64,000 nucleotides of DNA, from contig NZ_SGNY01000002.1 in assembly GCF_007002745.1 (NCBI RefSeq), positions 372,001-436,000 of the forward strand, in the 5' to 3' direction. Source of the stretch: Martinezella rhizogenes (GTDB lineage Bacteria; Pseudomonadota; Alphaproteobacteria; Rhizobiales; Rhizobiaceae). The notes under the pieces are model-generated. The model saw only the letters and a list, made by a program, of their open reading frames with translations, was not told the DNA's origin and did no database searches. Below, piece by piece: positions 29,088-40,929 of the stretch. Position numbers and translations under genes: made by a program. Each line of letters starts with the position of its first letter. Position 1 is the stretch's first letter.

Positions 29088-30220
29088 GCCCCAACTCCTT
29101 CATTCTTCTTTTTAAATTCCTGTACGGACCGGCCTTCGGCAATCGCTTCCACCAGATCGGCCAGCACATCCGCCGCATGCGGTTTTCCGGTTGCCTTGGC
29201 AGCCGCTGCCGTCGTCGAAAGCCTGTCCGGCTCCGAAAGTGCTGACGATAGCAGGCTCGACAGTTTTTGCGGCGACAGTTCCGACTGTTTGATGACGCTT
29301 GCGCCCCCGGCGGCCGAAAGTGCGGCCGCATTCGCTGCCTGATCGTGATCGAGCGCGTGCGGATAGGGCACAAGGATCGACGGACGACCGATCACCGAAA
29401 GCTCCGACACCGTCGAAGCGCCGGAGCGGCTGATAACAAGATCGGCCTCAGCGATGCGCGAGGCCATGTCACCGAAGAAGGGCGAAACGTCAGCCTTCAC
29501 ACCGAGCTTCTGGTAGGAGGCTATCACGCTGTCCTTGTCTTCGGGTCGGGCCTGCTGGGTCACGACGACGCGCTTGCGCTGCTCGTCCTTCATCAGGCAG
29601 ATCGCCGCCGGAACGGCGCTCGAAAAGAACTGCGCACCCTGACTGCCGCCGAAAACCACCAGCTGGAAAGGCTCCCCCGTCTGCGACGGCGTATAGGGAA
29701 TTTCCGAGGCCGCCAGCACCGCCGGGCGCACCGGATTGCCGGTCGCCACCGTCTTGTCGGAATATTGGCCGTTGGCGGGCGGCAGGAAACCGCCGGCAAT
29801 TGCCTTCACGCGGGCAGCCAGCGCCTTGTTGGCGCGGCCCATCACCGCATTCTGCTCATGAATGATTGAGGGAACGCCAAGCCCGGTCGATGCCAGAAGC
29901 GGCGGCACGGTGGGATATCCGCCAAAACCGACAACCGCGACCGGCTTCAGTTTCGTAACCAGCCGACGCGCTGCGCGAAGACCTACCCACAGCTTCCAAA
30001 GGGAACGCACGACGGAAATCGGGTTCTTCGAGCCGATGGTGGCGGATGGCACGACATGGATTTCATCCGCCGGAAACTTGCCGGCATAACGCTCGGCGCG
30101 GCTGTCGGTGACGAGATGCACCTGATAACCGCGCGCCTTCAGCGTATGTGCCAGGGCCTCTGCCGGAAACACATGGCCGCCGGTTCCACCGGCGGCAAGA
30201 AGAACAATACCCTTGCTCAT
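29084..30220 (-). CDS. murG: UDP-GlcNAc:lipid I transferase MurG
   Basis: Peripheral inner-membrane glycosyltransferase converting lipid I to lipid II, 378 residues. GT-B fold with the N-terminal loop [17 protein letters not shown], the [13 protein letters not shown] segment, the second glycine-rich loop [12 protein letters not shown], and the UDP-GlcNAc site [24 protein letters not shown]. It follows ftsW by 6 bases. Confidence 0.98.
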   Translation of the reverse strand: MSKGIVLLAAGGTGGHVFPAEALAHTLKARGYQVHLVTDSRAERYAGKFPADEIHVVPSATIGSKNPISVVRSLWKLWVGLRAARRLVTKLKPVAVVGFGGYPTVPPLLASTGLGVPSIIHEQNAVMGRANKALAARVKAIAGGFLPPANGQYSDKTVATGNPVRPAVLAASEIPYTPSQTGEPFQLVVFGGSQGAQFFSSAVPAAICLMKDEQRKRVVVTQQARPEDKDSVIASYQKLGVKADVSPFFGDMASRIAEADLVISRSGASTVSELSVIGRPSILVPYPHALDHDQAANAAALSAAGGASVIKQSELSPQKLSSLLSSALSEPDRLSTTAAAAKATGKPHAADVLADLVEAIAEGRSVQEFKKKNEGVGA

Positions 30221-30226
30221 GATCGT

Positions 30227-31381
30227 TTACTCCGCTGGAACGCCGGAACCGACGCGGAAGAAGCTGCGCTCCTGCGCCCGCTTTTCAGGTCTGTGGCGTG
30301 TCAGCGCCAGAAGGAAGCCGGCGGTGACGCAGATCGCCATCATCGACGAACCGCCATAGGAAATCAAAGGCAGCGTCATGCCCTTGGCGGGCATCAGCTC
30401 CAGATTAACGCCGATATTGATCATCGACTGCATGCCGATCTGCAGCACGAGACCAGCCACGGCGAAGCGGCAGAAATCATCCTTTTCCTTGAAGGCGTGC
30501 GACAGGCCGCGCAGCACGATAAAGGCGAAGATCGCCACCAGGAACATGCAGAAAACGATGCCGAATTCTTCAGCCGCAACCGAGAAGATAAAGTCGGTAT
30601 GGCTGTCGGGAATGATGCGCTTGACGATGCCCTCGCCCGGGCCGCGCCCGAACCAGTCGCCGCGAATGATCGCCTCACGCGCCGTATCCACCTGGAACGT
30701 ATCGCCTTCACCGGTCCAGAAGCGGTCGATACGACCGGCGACGTGTGGCAACATCAGATAGGCGGAAATGATGCCGCCGACACCAACGCCACCGAGCATG
30801 ATGATCCAGAACCACGGCACGCCGGCCATGAAGAACATGCCGCCCCAGACAACCGAGGTCAGGATCGTCTGACCGAAGTCCGGCTGGGCGATCAGGAGTG
30901 CTGCCACGATGCCGAAGGTGATGATGGCGAAGAGATTGCCGGGAATTTCAGGATGGCGCGCCCGTTCGGCGAACAGCCAGGCGCAGACGATCACGAAGGC
31001 AGGCTTCATGAATTCCGAAGGCTGGATCGAGAAGGTGCCGATGGAAATCCACCGCCGCGCACCCTTGACCTCGATGCCGAAGAACAGCGCGAAGATCATC
31101 ATCAACAGCGAAGCGATCAGCATGATGACCGCAACACGCCTGACCTGACGGGGCGACAGGAAGGAAAGGCCGACCATGATCGCCAGCGACGGCACCATGA
31201 ACATCGCCTGACGTTCGACGAAGAAGAAGCTGTTGAGACCGATACGCTCGGCAACCGCAGGCGACGCCGCAAAGGACAGCATCAGGCCGATGCCCATCAG
31301 TGCGACGAACGCCGCCAGAAAGAAACGGTCGATAGTCCAGAACCACTCTGCGACCGGACCGCGATCAACTCGGCTTACCAT
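30227..31381 (-). CDS. ftsW: septal peptidoglycan polymerase FtsW
   Basis: SEDS-family glycosyltransferase of 384 residues with ten predicted membrane helices. It shows the SEDS motifs RRWISIGTFSIQPSEFMKP and the extracytoplasmic loop ending FIFSVAAEEFG, then LPLISYGGSSMMA near the C-terminus. It partners FtsI (encoded six genes upstream). It lies 5 bases downstream of murD and 6 upstream of murG. Confidence 0.98.
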   Translation of the reverse strand: MVSRVDRGPVAEWFWTIDRFFLAAFVALMGIGLMLSFAASPAVAERIGLNSFFFVERQAMFMVPSLAIMVGLSFLSPRQVRRVAVIMLIASLLMMIFALFFGIEVKGARRWISIGTFSIQPSEFMKPAFVIVCAWLFAERARHPEIPGNLFAIITFGIVAALLIAQPDFGQTILTSVVWGGMFFMAGVPWFWIIMLGGVGVGGIISAYLMLPHVAGRIDRFWTGEGDTFQVDTAREAIIRGDWFGRGPGEGIVKRIIPDSHTDFIFSVAAEEFGIVFCMFLVAIFAFIVLRGLSHAFKEKDDFCRFAVAGLVLQIGMQSMINIGVNLELMPAKGMTLPLISYGGSSMMAICVTAGFLLALTRHRPEKRAQERSFFRVGSGVPAE

Positions 31382-31386
31382 GGCCT

Positions 31387-32796
31387 TCAGCCCCCTTTTC
31401 CAGAGTGAACGAGCATCGTCATGCCGTCGAGCGCCGCGACCTGTGCGACGAACGAATCACCTCTGATTTCAAAGTTCTTATATTGATCGAAGCTTGCGCA
31501 AGCCGGGGATAACATCACGACGTTGCCGGCCGTCGCATCTTTTTCTGCATCGGCTGCCGCATGCTGCACTGCCTTGTCCAGCGTGCCGGATATTTCATAA
31601 GGCACCGCCTCGCCAAGCGTCGCGGCAAATTCCGCCGCCGCTTCACCGATCAGATAGGCTTTGGCGATGTGAGGAAACAGCGGCGACAGGCTGGTTATGC
31701 CACCCGCCTTGGGCAGACCGCCGGCGATCCAATAAATCCGCTCATAGCTGGAAAGCGCAGGTGCCGCGGCATCGGCATTGGTCGCCTTGCTGTCATTGAC
31801 GAAGGTGACGTTACCGCGCCTCCCGACCGGCTGCATGCGGTGCTTGAGGCCGGGGAACGATTTGAGACCGGCGCGAACCTCGTCTTCGGAAACCCCGACC
31901 GCAAGGCAGGCAGCGATTGCCGCCGCCGCGTTCTGCGCATTGTGGCTGCCACGAAGCGTCTGGATACCGTCGAGATCGACCAGCAGCGAAGACGTACCGC
32001 CATGTGCCCGCAGGATGTGGTTGCCTTCGGCATAAAGACCTTCGGAAACGATGTTGCGCTTGGAAATGCGCTCCACCTTGACGCCGGCGCGCTCGATACG
32101 GTCGGCAATCAGCGTCGAGTGGCTGTCATCCACACCGACGATCGCAGTGTTGCTGCCCGCCACCAGCCGTTCCTTGACGTCGGCATAATGCTGCATGGTG
32201 CCATGCCGGTCGAGATGGTCAGGCGTCAGATTGAGCAGGATACCGGCAGTCGGATTGATCGTCGGTGCCAGATCGATCTGGTAGGACGAGCATTCGACCA
32301 CGTAAAAACGTTGCGCTTTCGGCGGATCGAGGCTTAGCACCGCCGTGCCGATATTGCCGCCGAGCTGCGTATCGCGGCCGGAGGCCTTGAGAATATGGGC
32401 GATCAGCGCCGTCGTCGTGGATTTGCCGTTGGTGCCGGTAATCGCGATAAACGGGCAATCCGGCGCATGGGCACGACGTTCGCGGATGAAAAGCTCGATA
32501 TCGCCGATGACCTCGACGCCCGCTGCTTTCGCAAGGTCCACAGACCAGTGCGGCTTTGGATGTGTCAAAGGCACGCCGGGCGCCAGCACGAAGGAAGAAA
32601 ACGAAGGCCAGTCTATCGTTCGAAGGTCCGCCGTCACGATGCCTTCGGCCTCAGCCTTCGCAACGCTGTCGGGATTGTCGTCGAAAGCGACGACTTCCGC
32701 ACCACCGGCAACCAGCGCCCGGGCCGTGACAAGACCTGAACCGCCAAGCCCGAAAAGGGCGACTTTCTTACCTCTGAACGACGTGACCGGGATCAT
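31387..32796 (-). CDS. murD: UDP-N-acetylmuramoylalanine--D-glutamate ligase MurD
   Basis: Second Mur ligase, adds D-Glu; 469 residues. N-terminal Rossmann part [22 protein letters not shown]-binding [21 protein letters not shown], central [21 protein letters not shown], and C-terminal [19 protein letters not shown] are typical. It is 3 bases downstream of mraY and 5 bases upstream of ftsW. Confidence 0.98.
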   Translation of the reverse strand: MIPVTSFRGKKVALFGLGGSGLVTARALVAGGAEVVAFDDNPDSVAKAEAEGIVTADLRTIDWPSFSSFVLAPGVPLTHPKPHWSVDLAKAAGVEVIGDIELFIRERRAHAPDCPFIAITGTNGKSTTTALIAHILKASGRDTQLGGNIGTAVLSLDPPKAQRFYVVECSSYQIDLAPTINPTAGILLNLTPDHLDRHGTMQHYADVKERLVAGSNTAIVGVDDSHSTLIADRIERAGVKVERISKRNIVSEGLYAEGNHILRAHGGTSSLLVDLDGIQTLRGSHNAQNAAAAIAACLAVGVSEDEVRAGLKSFPGLKHRMQPVGRRGNVTFVNDSKATNADAAAPALSSYERIYWIAGGLPKAGGITSLSPLFPHIAKAYLIGEAAAEFAATLGEAVPYEISGTLDKAVQHAAADAEKDATAGNVVMLSPACASFDQYKNFEIRGDSFVAQVAALDGMTMLVHSGKGG

Positions 32797-32799
32797 CGC

Positions 32800-33900
32800 T
32801 CACCTCAGCTTCAGGGTGGCGAGGCCAAGCAGCGCGAGACCCACGGAGATGATCCAGAAACGGATGACCACCTGGCTTTCCGTCCAGCCTTTTTTCTCGA
32901 AATGGTGATGGATCGGCGCCATGAGGAAGACGCGCCGGCCGGTGCGCTTGAACCAGAACACCTGGATGATGACCGACAGTGTCTCCATGACGAACAGGCC
33001 GCCGACGATAACCATGACGATCTCATGCTTGGTGGCAACTGCGATCGAGCCGATAAGACCGCCGAGCGCCAGCGACCCCGTATCGCCCATGAAGATGGCG
33101 GCGGGCGGCGCATTGAACCACAGGAAACCGAGGCCCGCGCCGATGACCGCACCGACGATGACCGCAAGTTCGCCGGTGCCCGGCACGAAATTGATCTGCA
33201 GGTAGTTGGCAAACACCGCGTTACCGGCGAGATAGGCAATCACGCCGAAGGTGGCGGCAGCGATCATGACCGGCACGATGGCGAGACCATCGAGACCATC
33301 CGTCAGGTTCACCGCATTGCCGGCACCGACGATGACAAATGCGCCGAACAGCACGAAGAAATAGCTCAGATTGATCACGAATTCCTTAAAGAAAGGAAAG
33401 GCGATGGAACTGCCGAGCGTGCCGCCATGCGGTGCGGAGGCGAGCGCCATCTTCATCATGAAAAACACGGCAATCGCCGCGATCACGAATTCGATGCCGA
33501 GACGGGCCTTGCCGGAAAAACCCTTGTCGCTCTGCTTCGTCACCTTGAGATAATCGTCGTAAAAGCCGATTGCGCCGAAACCGAGCGTCACCATCAAAAC
33601 GGCGACGACATAGACATTCGACAGGTCACCCCAGAGCAGCGAACCACCGAGAATACCGGCAAGGATCATCAGCCCGCCCATGGTCGGCGTACCGGCCTTC
33701 TTGAAATGGGTCTGCGGCCCATCGGCGCGGATCGGCTGGCCTTTGCCCTGGCGAACGCGCAGCGAGTTGATGATTGCCGGTCCGAACAGGAAGACGATCA
33801 ACGCAGAGGTGAACATTGCGGCGCCCGCCCGGAAGGTGATGTACCGGAAGAGGTTGAAGACTTGAACTTTATCCGACAGTTCGACGAGCCAGATCAGCAT
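32800..33900 (-). CDS. mraY: phospho-MurNAc-pentapeptide transferase MraY
   Basis: Polytopic membrane enzyme producing lipid I, 366 residues with about ten helices. Recognisable motifs are [47 protein letters not shown] with the catalytic aspartates, [12 protein letters not shown], and the histidine-rich [19 protein letters not shown]. It is separated by 23 bases from murF. Confidence 0.98.
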   Translation of the reverse strand: MLIWLVELSDKVQVFNLFRYITFRAGAAMFTSALIVFLFGPAIINSLRVRQGKGQPIRADGPQTHFKKAGTPTMGGLMILAGILGGSLLWGDLSNVYVVAVLMVTLGFGAIGFYDDYLKVTKQSDKGFSGKARLGIEFVIAAIAVFFMMKMALASAPHGGTLGSSIAFPFFKEFVINLSYFFVLFGAFVIVGAGNAVNLTDGLDGLAIVPVMIAAATFGVIAYLAGNAVFANYLQINFVPGTGELAVIVGAVIGAGLGFLWFNAPPAAIFMGDTGSLALGGLIGSIAVATKHEIVMVIVGGLFVMETLSVIIQVFWFKRTGRRVFLMAPIHHHFEKKGWTESQVVIRFWIISVGLALLGLATLKLR

Positions 33901-33923
33901 ATTTGCCCTTTCAAAAGGCTATT

Positions 33924-35357
33924 TCAGACTTGGCGTTCCGTCTCGGGGAATGCCGGATACTTGTCAAGCAGGGCGGCGACAATCTTGCCGAAACCAAGCC
34001 CCAGTGACGATTTTACCATGAGCGCGTCTCCCGGTTGCACCCATTGCAGGGCGAAATCGGTGAGTTCCGCCGTCGTCGGGAACCAGATGACGGTGACGCT
34101 GTCCGGCAACGCATCGCGAAGAGCGGCCATCGCCTCTCCCGCCAGCCAGACATGTTCGATACCCGCCGCAAGCAGCGGCCCGGCCAGCTCTTCATGCAGC
34201 TGCGCGGAAAATTCACCCATTTCCAGCATGTCGCCGAGAACTGCAACGCGTCGGCCGTGGCCCTGCGTTTCGGTCTCCGCCAGCACGGCAATCGCCGCCC
34301 GCATCGAAGCCGGATTGGCATTATAGCTCTCGTCGATGAGCAGGAAGGAGCCGCCGTCGATCGTCAGGCGGTGGCGCTGGCCACGCCCCTTCACCGCTTC
34401 GAGTGTTCCGAGCGCCTCAAAAGCCCTGTCGAGATTGGCGCCGGTCACGGCAACAGCGCCAAGCACAGCCATGGCATTATCGGCAATGTGACGACCGGGA
34501 ACGTTCAGGTGCAATTCGCTGGTCTCACCGTTCAGGATCGCCCAGATGGTTGAACCCGACGGTGTGCTTTCGAAATCGGCAAGCCGGAAATCGGCTTTCG
34601 CATGCTGCCCGAAGGTCAGAACATGCTCTATGCCCTGCTCCTGTGCGACCTCTTCAAGCTGCTCGAACTGGGCATTGTCGCGGTTGAGGATGACGGAGCC
34701 GCCCTCCTCCAGACCTTCGAATATCTCCGCCTTGGCGGCAGCGATCTCTTCGATGTTCTTGAAATTGCCGAGATGGGCGGCAGCGATGGTGGTGATAATC
34801 GCCACATGCGGGCGCACCATCTTCACCAGCGGCCGGATTTCGCCGGAATGGTTCATGCCGATTTCGAACACACCGAATTCGGTATCGGCGGGCATGCGCG
34901 CCAGCGTCAGCGGCACGCCCCAATGGTTGTTGAAGGAAGCGACCGCCGCATGGACCCGCCCCGACGGCTCCAGAGCCTGCCGCAGCATCTCCTTCGTCGT
35001 CGTCTTGCCGACCGAGCCGGTCACCGCGATGATGCGCGCCGAGGTTCTTTCACGCGCCGCGATCGCGAGCTTGCCGAGTGCGGCGAGAACATCCTCCACC
35101 ACGATCATCGGCACAGTCAGCCGGCCGAGAGCCGGCAGCTTGCCTTCGGCCACCACCAGAAGACCGGCCCCGTTTGCAACGGCAAAGCTGGTATAATCAT
35201 GGCCGTCGACCCGATCACCCTTGATGGCGAAGAAGGCCTCTCCGGGTTTAACGGTCCGGCTGTCGATGGAAATGCCGGTGATTCCGGTCGGCAGGTTGCC
35301 CACCGGGCGTCCTGCCGTGATGGCGATCATGTCGGCGACTGTCCATAACCAGCTCAA
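33924..35357 (-). CDS. murF: UDP-MurNAc-tripeptide--D-Ala-D-Ala ligase MurF
   Basis: Final cytoplasmic Mur ligase, 477 residues. N-terminal [30 protein letters not shown] loop [36 protein letters not shown], and the C-terminal [17 protein letters not shown] and [12 protein letters not shown] are diagnostic. The start overlaps the murE stop by 4 bases. Confidence 0.98.
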   Translation of the reverse strand: MSWLWTVADMIAITAGRPVGNLPTGITGISIDSRTVKPGEAFFAIKGDRVDGHDYTSFAVANGAGLLVVAEGKLPALGRLTVPMIVVEDVLAALGKLAIAARERTSARIIAVTGSVGKTTTKEMLRQALEPSGRVHAAVASFNNHWGVPLTLARMPADTEFGVFEIGMNHSGEIRPLVKMVRPHVAIITTIAAAHLGNFKNIEEIAAAKAEIFEGLEEGGSVILNRDNAQFEQLEEVAQEQGIEHVLTFGQHAKADFRLADFESTPSGSTIWAILNGETSELHLNVPGRHIADNAMAVLGAVAVTGANLDRAFEALGTLEAVKGRGQRHRLTIDGGSFLLIDESYNANPASMRAAIAVLAETETQGHGRRVAVLGDMLEMGEFSAQLHEELAGPLLAAGIEHVWLAGEAMAALRDALPDSVTVIWFPTTAELTDFALQWVQPGDALMVKSSLGLGFGKIVAALLDKYPAFPETERQV

Positions 35358-36814
35358 ATCTTCAATCCTTCCAGCGCAGCGCGCACCTGTTCATGATCGG
35401 AAAACGGCAGCGTCACGGAACCGACGATCTGCCCCTCTTCATGCCCCTTGCCCGCGACGATCAGCGTATCGCCATTTGAAAGCAGCGACACCGCATGGTG
35501 GATCGCCTGCGATCTGTCGCCGATTTCCACTGCACCCGGCGCCGCCGCCATGACCTCGGAACGGATCGTTGCGGCATCTTCCGAGCGCGGATTGTCATCG
35601 GTGACGATGACGATGTCAGAAAGCCGCGTCGCCACCTCACCCATGATCGGGCGCTTGCCCTTGTCACGGTCGCCACCGCAGCCGAAGACGGTGATGATAC
35701 GGCCGGAAGTGAAAGGCCTGACCGAGGTCAGCACATTTTCCAGCGCATCCGGCTTGTGGGCATAATCCACATAGGCAAGCGCACCGTTTTTCGTCTGGCC
35801 TACGAGTTCCAGACGACCGGCCGCACCGATCAGCTTTTCAAGCGCCTTCATCGCCACAGTGGCGGAAACGCCCGTGGACATGGCAAGACCGGCCGCCACG
35901 AGCGCGTTGGCCACCTGAAAATCGCCGGCAAGCGGAATATCCACCTCGTGGATCACGCCGTCATGATGCACTTCGATCATCTGTTTATGACGGAAATGCT
36001 CCACCCGTTTCAGCGTCAGGTAATCGCCCTTGCGGCCGACAGTGCGAACATCAAGGCCCGCATCACCAGCGGCGCGGATGGCCTGCTGCGACCAGGGATC
36101 GTCAGCGAAGATCACTGCCGGTGCACCCTTTTTCATCAGCGTATCGAACAGCCGCATCTTCGCGGCCATATAGTCCTCAACGGTCGGATGATAGTCCATA
36201 TGATCGCGGCCGAGATTGGTGAAACCGGCCGCCGCGAGCTTCACGCCATCGAGGCGACGCTGGTCAAGACCGTGGCTCGAAGCCTCCATCGCCGCATGCG
36301 TTACGCCTTCGTCGGCAAGCTCGGCCAGAAGTGCATGCAATGTCACAGGGTCGGGTGTCGTCAGCGCGCCATAATCCTCGCGGCCGGGCGCAATGACACC
36401 CGTCGTGCCGATCTGTGCGGCGGCATGGCCGGCAAAGGCCCAGATCTGCCGCACGAAGGAGGCAACGGACGTCTTTCCAGCCGTGCCGGTCACAGCAACC
36501 ATGGTTTCAGGCTGTTTTCCGTAGAACCGGGCGGCGGCAAGGGAGAGATAGAGGCGCGGATCGGTGACAGCGAGAACCGGTACATCGGCCTCCACCGCAT
36601 GTGCGGAAACGATCGCAACCGCACCCTTGGCAACCGCGTCCTTCACATAGGCCGCGCCATCCGCCTTGGTTCCCGCCACCGCCACGAACAGGCTGCCTGG
36701 CGCAGCCTTGCGGCTGTCTGCGGTTATTCCCCCGATTTCGATCGCCCCGATCTCAGACAGGAGCAATTCATTCAATTCCGGAAACGCGTTTCCGGATATA
36801 TCTCGCAAATTCAT
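35354..36814 (-). CDS. murE: UDP-MurNAc-dipeptide--meso-diaminopimelate ligase MurE
   Basis: Third Mur ligase, 486 residues. It has [19 protein letters not shown], the ATP loop [19 protein letters not shown], the central [17 protein letters not shown], and the meso-DAP selectivity motif DNPRSED, so the peptidoglycan is of the Gram-negative DAP type. I chose the ATG at 36814; the frame extends to a TTG at 36877 overlapping ftsI, but that adds a non-conserved 21-residue leader. Confidence 0.97.
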   Translation of the reverse strand: MNLRDISGNAFPELNELLLSEIGAIEIGGITADSRKAAPGSLFVAVAGTKADGAAYVKDAVAKGAVAIVSAHAVEADVPVLAVTDPRLYLSLAAARFYGKQPETMVAVTGTAGKTSVASFVRQIWAFAGHAAAQIGTTGVIAPGREDYGALTTPDPVTLHALLAELADEGVTHAAMEASSHGLDQRRLDGVKLAAAGFTNLGRDHMDYHPTVEDYMAAKMRLFDTLMKKGAPAVIFADDPWSQQAIRAAGDAGLDVRTVGRKGDYLTLKRVEHFRHKQMIEVHHDGVIHEVDIPLAGDFQVANALVAAGLAMSTGVSATVAMKALEKLIGAAGRLELVGQTKNGALAYVDYAHKPDALENVLTSVRPFTSGRIITVFGCGGDRDKGKRPIMGEVATRLSDIVIVTDDNPRSEDAATIRSEVMAAAPGAVEIGDRSQAIHHAVSLLSNGDTLIVAGKGHEEGQIVGSVTLPFSDHEQVRAALEGLKI

Positions 36815-36873
36815 CGACTGTGTCCGTCTTGTCCCCCCGGCGCGAATCGCCGGAACATCATAAGCTCTAACAA

Positions 36874-38616
36874 TCAATAAGACACGAGCAAGGCCGAGCC
36901 ATCCTTGCCGAACTTCGGCTTCACGCCCAGCACCGCTGCGGTGCGGGCGATGATATCGCGCACCATCGGCGCTGCGGAGGTGCCGGCGAGTGCTGCGCCA
37001 TTACCCTTGTCGGTTTTCGGTTCATCGATGAAGGTCAACACCACATATTGCGGGTCGTCGATCGGGAAAGCTGACAGGAAGGCGTTGAAGTTCTTGTCGC
37101 GGACATAGCGGCCATTAACGACCTTGTCCGCCGTGCCGGTCTTGCCGCCGACGTTGAAACCGTCGACGCGCGCATTGCGGCCCGATCCGTTCACACCATT
37201 CCACTCGAACAGGAAACGCATGTCCTTGCTGGTGGTGGGTTTCAGAACCTGCTTTGCCACCAGATCCGCCTGTTCGCGGGTGCGCGGCAGGAAGGTCGGC
37301 TCGATCAGCTTGCCGCCATTAACGAGGGCAGCGCCCGCAACCGCCGTCTGCAGCGGCGTCGTCGAAACACCGTGACCGAAGGAAATGGTGATGGAGTTGA
37401 TCTTCTTCCATTCACGCGGCTGCGATGGCAGCGCCACCTCCGGCAATTCGGTCTGCATGCGGGTCAAAAGCCCGAGCTTCGTCAGAAACTCCTTGTGGCC
37501 TTCGGTACCGACAGTGTCGGCGATCTTGGCCGTACCGATGTTGGACGAAAACTGGAAGATTTCCGGCACCGACAAAACGCGGTTCTTGCCATGGAAGTCC
37601 TTGATGGTGAAACCGCCGATCCGGATCGGATAACGGGCATCGAAACTGTCACCCAGACGCACACGACCCGAATCGAGGCCCATGGCGATGGTAAAGGACT
37701 TGAAGGTCGATCCCATTTCGAACGTGCCGTTCGACATGCGGTTGAGCCAGCCCTCCTTTGCGCCTTCGGCCGGGTTATTCGGATCGTAATCCGGCACCGA
37801 GGCCATGGCGAGAACTTCACCCGTATGCACGTCCAGCACCACGGCACCGGCACCGATTGCCTGGAACTTGGCGATCGCGGAGGTTACGACCTCACGCACG
37901 ATGGACTGCACGCGCAGATCGATCGAAAGCTTTACCGGCTCCAGCGGTTGATCGCTGGTCATGCCAAGTGCCGTCAGATCGGCAAGTCCCTGATTGTCGA
38001 CATAACGCTCCATACCCGCCACGCCGCGATTGTCGATGTTCACATGACCGACGACATGGGCAGCCGTTGGCCCGCCCGGATAGAACCGGCGTTTTTCCGG
38101 ACGGAACCCCACACCGGGAATGCCGAGTGCGAGAATCTGGCTCTGCTGCTTGGGCGTCAACTGACGGCGCAGCCACTGGAAACGGGAATTGGAGGTGAGC
38201 TTCTGATAGGTGCCGCGCTGATCGAGATCAGGCAGAACGGTGCGCAGCTTCTCGATCGCCTCGTCGATATCGACGATGCGATGCGGCTCGGCAAACAGCG
38301 AGACGGTGCGGATGTCTGTGGCGAGAACCTCGCCATTGCGGTCGAGAAGGTCCGGGCGCGACGCCATCAGCCGGTCTGCGGGCGCGATGCTCGAAACGGT
38401 TTCCTGTTCCGCCATGCCATATTGTACGAGACGCCCGCCCACGACGGCATAAAAGGCCACGAAGCCAAAAATGATCAGGCCAACCCGGCTTTTCGCCTGG
38501 GCAGCACGCTTCTTGCGGGCTCCCTCAAAAGCCGCATGATCGGTATAAACACCGGTGGTGCTGGCGGAAAAATGAGCCTTGCTCTTCAAAACCATGACGC
38601 GGGAGAGAAAAGACAT
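36874..38616 (-). CDS. ftsI: septal transpeptidase FtsI (PBP3)
   Basis: Division-specific penicillin-binding protein, 580 residues. A basic cytoplasmic stretch and one transmembrane helix (around residues 44-63, [19 protein letters not shown]) lead to the pedestal domain and the transpeptidase domain with the active serine in MGSTFKSFT, the SxN motif in FSSNIGTAK, and KTG in GGKTGTADK. The ATG shares one base with the ftsL stop. Confidence 0.98.
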   Translation of the reverse strand: MSFLSRVMVLKSKAHFSASTTGVYTDHAAFEGARKKRAAQAKSRVGLIIFGFVAFYAVVGGRLVQYGMAEQETVSSIAPADRLMASRPDLLDRNGEVLATDIRTVSLFAEPHRIVDIDEAIEKLRTVLPDLDQRGTYQKLTSNSRFQWLRRQLTPKQQSQILALGIPGVGFRPEKRRFYPGGPTAAHVVGHVNIDNRGVAGMERYVDNQGLADLTALGMTSDQPLEPVKLSIDLRVQSIVREVVTSAIAKFQAIGAGAVVLDVHTGEVLAMASVPDYDPNNPAEGAKEGWLNRMSNGTFEMGSTFKSFTIAMGLDSGRVRLGDSFDARYPIRIGGFTIKDFHGKNRVLSVPEIFQFSSNIGTAKIADTVGTEGHKEFLTKLGLLTRMQTELPEVALPSQPREWKKINSITISFGHGVSTTPLQTAVAGAALVNGGKLIEPTFLPRTREQADLVAKQVLKPTTSKDMRFLFEWNGVNGSGRNARVDGFNVGGKTGTADKVVNGRYVRDKNFNAFLSAFPIDDPQYVVLTFIDEPKTDKGNGAALAGTSAAPMVRDIIARTAAVLGVKPKFGKDGSALLVSY

Positions 38617-39170
38617 CAGCGGTTCACCGATCCTGTTATCGTGTCATCCATGTCATCGGTTTCATCACCGGCGACGGCGGAGACGGCCGGAGCCGCTGGG
38701 GGACGGGAAACGCGGGCCCTCGGCGTCGGAACCGGGGCGCCATTGGCGGCTATCTGGCCGGCCGGCGGCGATTTCTTTTTGGTGGCTGCGCCAAGCGTCG
38801 CGCCCGGCTTGGAACCGTTGACGGCGGCGGCAATCACATCCTCGACGCTCATGCCTTCCGGCTCAGGCGGCTGCGGCAGTTGCGAGCGCAGCATGGGCAG
38901 TTCGCGCGGCTGCGCCAGTTGCGTCGGCAGCGTCGGCGAAAGGCCAAGCTCGTCCTGATAGGCATTGACCAGACGATGCAGACGGTTCGGCTGCGTCAGG
39001 AGCGCCCAGTCGGCCCGCAACAGATCGATCGTGTCCTTCTCGAGCTTGATTTCGGCCTCGAGCTTGCGGACCTCTTCGAGCTTCAGATCGGCCTTGTGCT
39101 TGATCGAATAGGTCACAACGGCCGCAGCAACCATGACCCCCATCAAGATAACATCGAAAGTGCGCAGCAT
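38616..39170 (-). CDS. ftsL: cell division protein FtsL-like
   Basis: Bitopic protein of 184 residues at the invariant position between rsmH and ftsI. One N-terminal transmembrane helix (residues 5-22, FDVILMGVMVAAAVVTYSI) is followed by a leucine-zipper-like coiled coil (LKLEEVRKLEAEIKLEKDTI) and the conserved DWALLTQPNRLHRLV. A Pro/Ala-rich tail of some 90 residues extends beyond the E. coli FtsL length of 121. I chose ATG 39170, one base after the rsmH stop. Confidence 0.92.
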   Translation of the reverse strand: MLRTFDVILMGVMVAAAVVTYSIKHKADLKLEEVRKLEAEIKLEKDTIDLLRADWALLTQPNRLHRLVNAYQDELGLSPTLPTQLAQPRELPMLRSQLPQPPEPEGMSVEDVIAAAVNGSKPGATLGAATKKKSPPAGQIAANGAPVPTPRARVSRPPAAPAVSAVAGDETDDMDDTITGSVNR

Positions 39171-39171
39171 A

Positions 39172-40197
39172 TCAGCCTCCCATCTTTTCAAGGCTGGCGA
39201 GATCGGGAAGCTCGAAGATCGAAAAATCCGCCGCGCGCGCTGGCGCGGTCGTGCGCAGACCGGCCCGCAGCTTGGCTGACCGGGCACGCGGATTGAGTTC
39301 CGCCTCCGCGTCGCTGGCGGCGATCATCGGCTTGCCGATATTGTCGAAAATGGCCGGCTTGTCTTCGACCATCGGCAGATGCCGGGAACCGGCAGCCTTG
39401 CCGGAACGGTCGGAGAAGAATTTCTTGACGATGCGGTCTTCCAGCGAATGAAACGTAACGACGACCAGGCGACCACCGGGCTTCAGGGACCGCTCTGCAG
39501 CGAAAAGCGCCTGCGCCAACTCGCCGAGTTCATCATTGACGAAAACCCGAAGCGCCTGAAACACCCGTGTCGCTGGATGGATCTTGTCCTTCGCCTTGCG
39601 CGGCGTGACGATCTCGATGAGACCGGCGAGATCACGCGTGGTGCGGAAGGGCTCTTCCGCCCTCTTCTTCTCGATGGCGCGGGCAATGCGGCCCGGCTGC
39701 TTTTCCTCACCGAGAAAACCGAAAATACGAATCAGATCGCCGACTTTCGCGCGATTGACGACATCCGCCGCCGAAACGCCGGAGGCGGACATGCGCATAT
39801 CAAGGGGACCGTTCTTCTGAAAGGAAAAGCCGCGCTCTGCCTCGTCGATCTGCATGGAGGAAACGCCGATATCAAGTACGACGCCGTCAAGGCCGCCCTC
39901 TGGCGCGTGCCTCGCCAGATCGGAAAATTGTGATTGAATGAGGTTTAACCTGCCGCCATTGGCGGCAACCATCGCCTGACCGCCGGCTATCGCGGTCGGA
40001 TCGCGGTCGAGCGCGATGACATTGGCACCCTGATCGAGAATGGCCTGAGTGTAGCCGCCGGCACCAAAAGTGCCATCAAGGATGATCTTTCCGGATGCGG
40101 GTTCAAGCGCGGCGATAACTTCGCGAAGCAGGACAGGGATGTGACGCTGAGGTCCGCCATCGGCATCAGAAGATCGCCCACCAGAATTCGCCGCCAT
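39172..40197 (-). CDS. rsmH: 16S rRNA (cytosine1402-N4)-methyltransferase RsmH
   Basis: MraW-type SAM-dependent methyltransferase that modifies C1402 of 16S rRNA; 341 residues. [15 protein letters not shown], the SAM loop [36 protein letters not shown], and [15 protein letters not shown] are diagnostic. ATG 40197 fits; the same frame stays open through the whole mraZ region, but that part is read by mraZ in another frame. Gap to mraZ is 14 bases. Confidence 0.97.
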   Translation of the reverse strand: MAANSGGRSSDADGGPQRHIPVLLREVIAALEPASGKIILDGTFGAGGYTQAILDQGANVIALDRDPTAIAGGQAMVAANGGRLNLIQSQFSDLARHAPEGGLDGVVLDIGVSSMQIDEAERGFSFQKNGPLDMRMSASGVSAADVVNRAKVGDLIRIFGFLGEEKQPGRIARAIEKKRAEEPFRTTRDLAGLIEIVTPRKAKDKIHPATRVFQALRVFVNDELGELAQALFAAERSLKPGGRLVVVTFHSLEDRIVKKFFSDRSGKAAGSRHLPMVEDKPAIFDNIGKPMIAASDAEAELNPRARSAKLRAGLRTTAPARAADFSIFELPDLASLEKMGG

Positions 40198-40211
40198 TCC
40201 GTGTCCCCGTC

Positions 40212-40652
40212 CTATGCGGGGCGAGCAGCCGAAAAACCGCGCCCCGCTCTTGCTTCCGCCTGCGCGCCCAAAAACGCCTGCGGTTGCCAAAGCTGAAAAT
40301 GATCCGCCCGTCCGACGAAGGTGACCTCGGTGGATATGCCGGTAAATTCCCGCACGAAATCCGTCACCATCAACCGACCTTCCTGGTCGAGCTTCATGAA
40401 GACACCGCCGCCGTGAACCAGCAGCGACATCGCGTTCGCTTGCGGCGAGAAGGCATCCATCGACGCAATCTGCCGCTCGTAGCGCTCCAGCAAATCCGGA
40501 CCGCCGATACTGATTGCCGGGAAAGCGAAATCCTGAAGGCAATAAAGCTCCTGGATACCGCGCCTCACCAGCACCGAACGAAACGGAGACGGAACCGAAA
40601 CGCGCCCCTTGGCGTCGATCCTGTTCGTCACGTTCGATAAAAAGCGGTCCAT
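40212..40652 (-). CDS. mraZ: transcriptional regulator MraZ
   Basis: First gene of the dcw block, 146 residues with two SpoVT-AbrB-like DNA-binding domains ([21 protein letters not shown], and later [21 protein letters not shown]). MraZ forms ring oligomers and represses its own operon. The start ATG at 40652 is supported by the conserved N-terminus. Four TGGG repeats at 10-bp spacing lie 177-211 bases upstream and are the likely binding site. Confidence 0.96.
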   Translation of the reverse strand: MDRFLSNVTNRIDAKGRVSVPSPFRSVLVRRGIQELYCLQDFAFPAISIGGPDLLERYERQIASMDAFSPQANAMSLLVHGGGVFMKLDQEGRLMVTDFVREFTGISTEVTFVGRADHFQLWQPQAFLGAQAEARAGRGFSAARPA

Positions 40653-40828
40653 TACTCAACTCGCCCAAACCGCAATCCGCCAGGCGAACCATCCGCCCCA
40701 CAGACAACACCGGTACGCACGACACATCGCCAAGCGCCAGGGCAACATGCCCTGCAGCAGCCCCTTGCAGGCTCCTCACTCGTTTCAGCGATTGCGGGTC
40801 AAAAACACGACCCAGTGTGGTGTGTATT

Positions 40829-40863
40829 TGGGATATCATGGGACACTATGGGCGTCAATGGGA
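40829..40863 (+). promoter_or_regulatory. MraZ box: four TGGG(A/C) repeats
   Basis: TGGGA, TGGGA, TGGGC and TGGGA start at 40829, 40839, 40849 and 40859, each separated by 5 bases, all in the same orientation on the plus strand, opposite to mraZ transcription. Such TGGGN repeats with 5-nt spacers are the described binding site of E. coli MraZ. Confidence 0.85.
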
Positions 40864-40913
40864 GAAGCCGGCACGATACCGACTTCGCATCGGAAATTCA
40901 TAAGCCGTTAAGT

Positions 40914-40929
40914 TTAACGAATGGTTTAC
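40914..40929. promoter_or_regulatory. candidate CtrA box upstream of mraZ
   Basis: TTAA-N7-TTTAC within ttaacgaatggtttactt, matching 16 of 18 bases of the site at 23901 upstream of ddl-ftsQAZ. It is 262 bases upstream of the mraZ start and 51 bases beyond the MraZ box. Confidence 0.5.

Noticed and set aside
32902..34326. Long plus-strand frame across mraY and murF
   Set aside because: It runs antisense through two certain genes and their junction; product is rich in Asp, His and Arg without motifs.
35495..36880. 461-codon plus-strand frame opposite murE
   Set aside because: Antisense shadow of murE; no start signal and no recognisable domain.
39172..40839. Apparent fusion: the rsmH frame stays open through the mraZ region
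   Set aside because: The 5' part is out of frame with mraZ, which has two clear SpoVT-AbrB domains; RsmH homology starts at 40197.
40830..40858. Sigma-70 promoter TTGACG-N17-TATCCC on the minus strand inside the MraZ box
   Set aside because: The -35 is good but the -10 is poor, so it is noted in the region entry and not called as a promoter.
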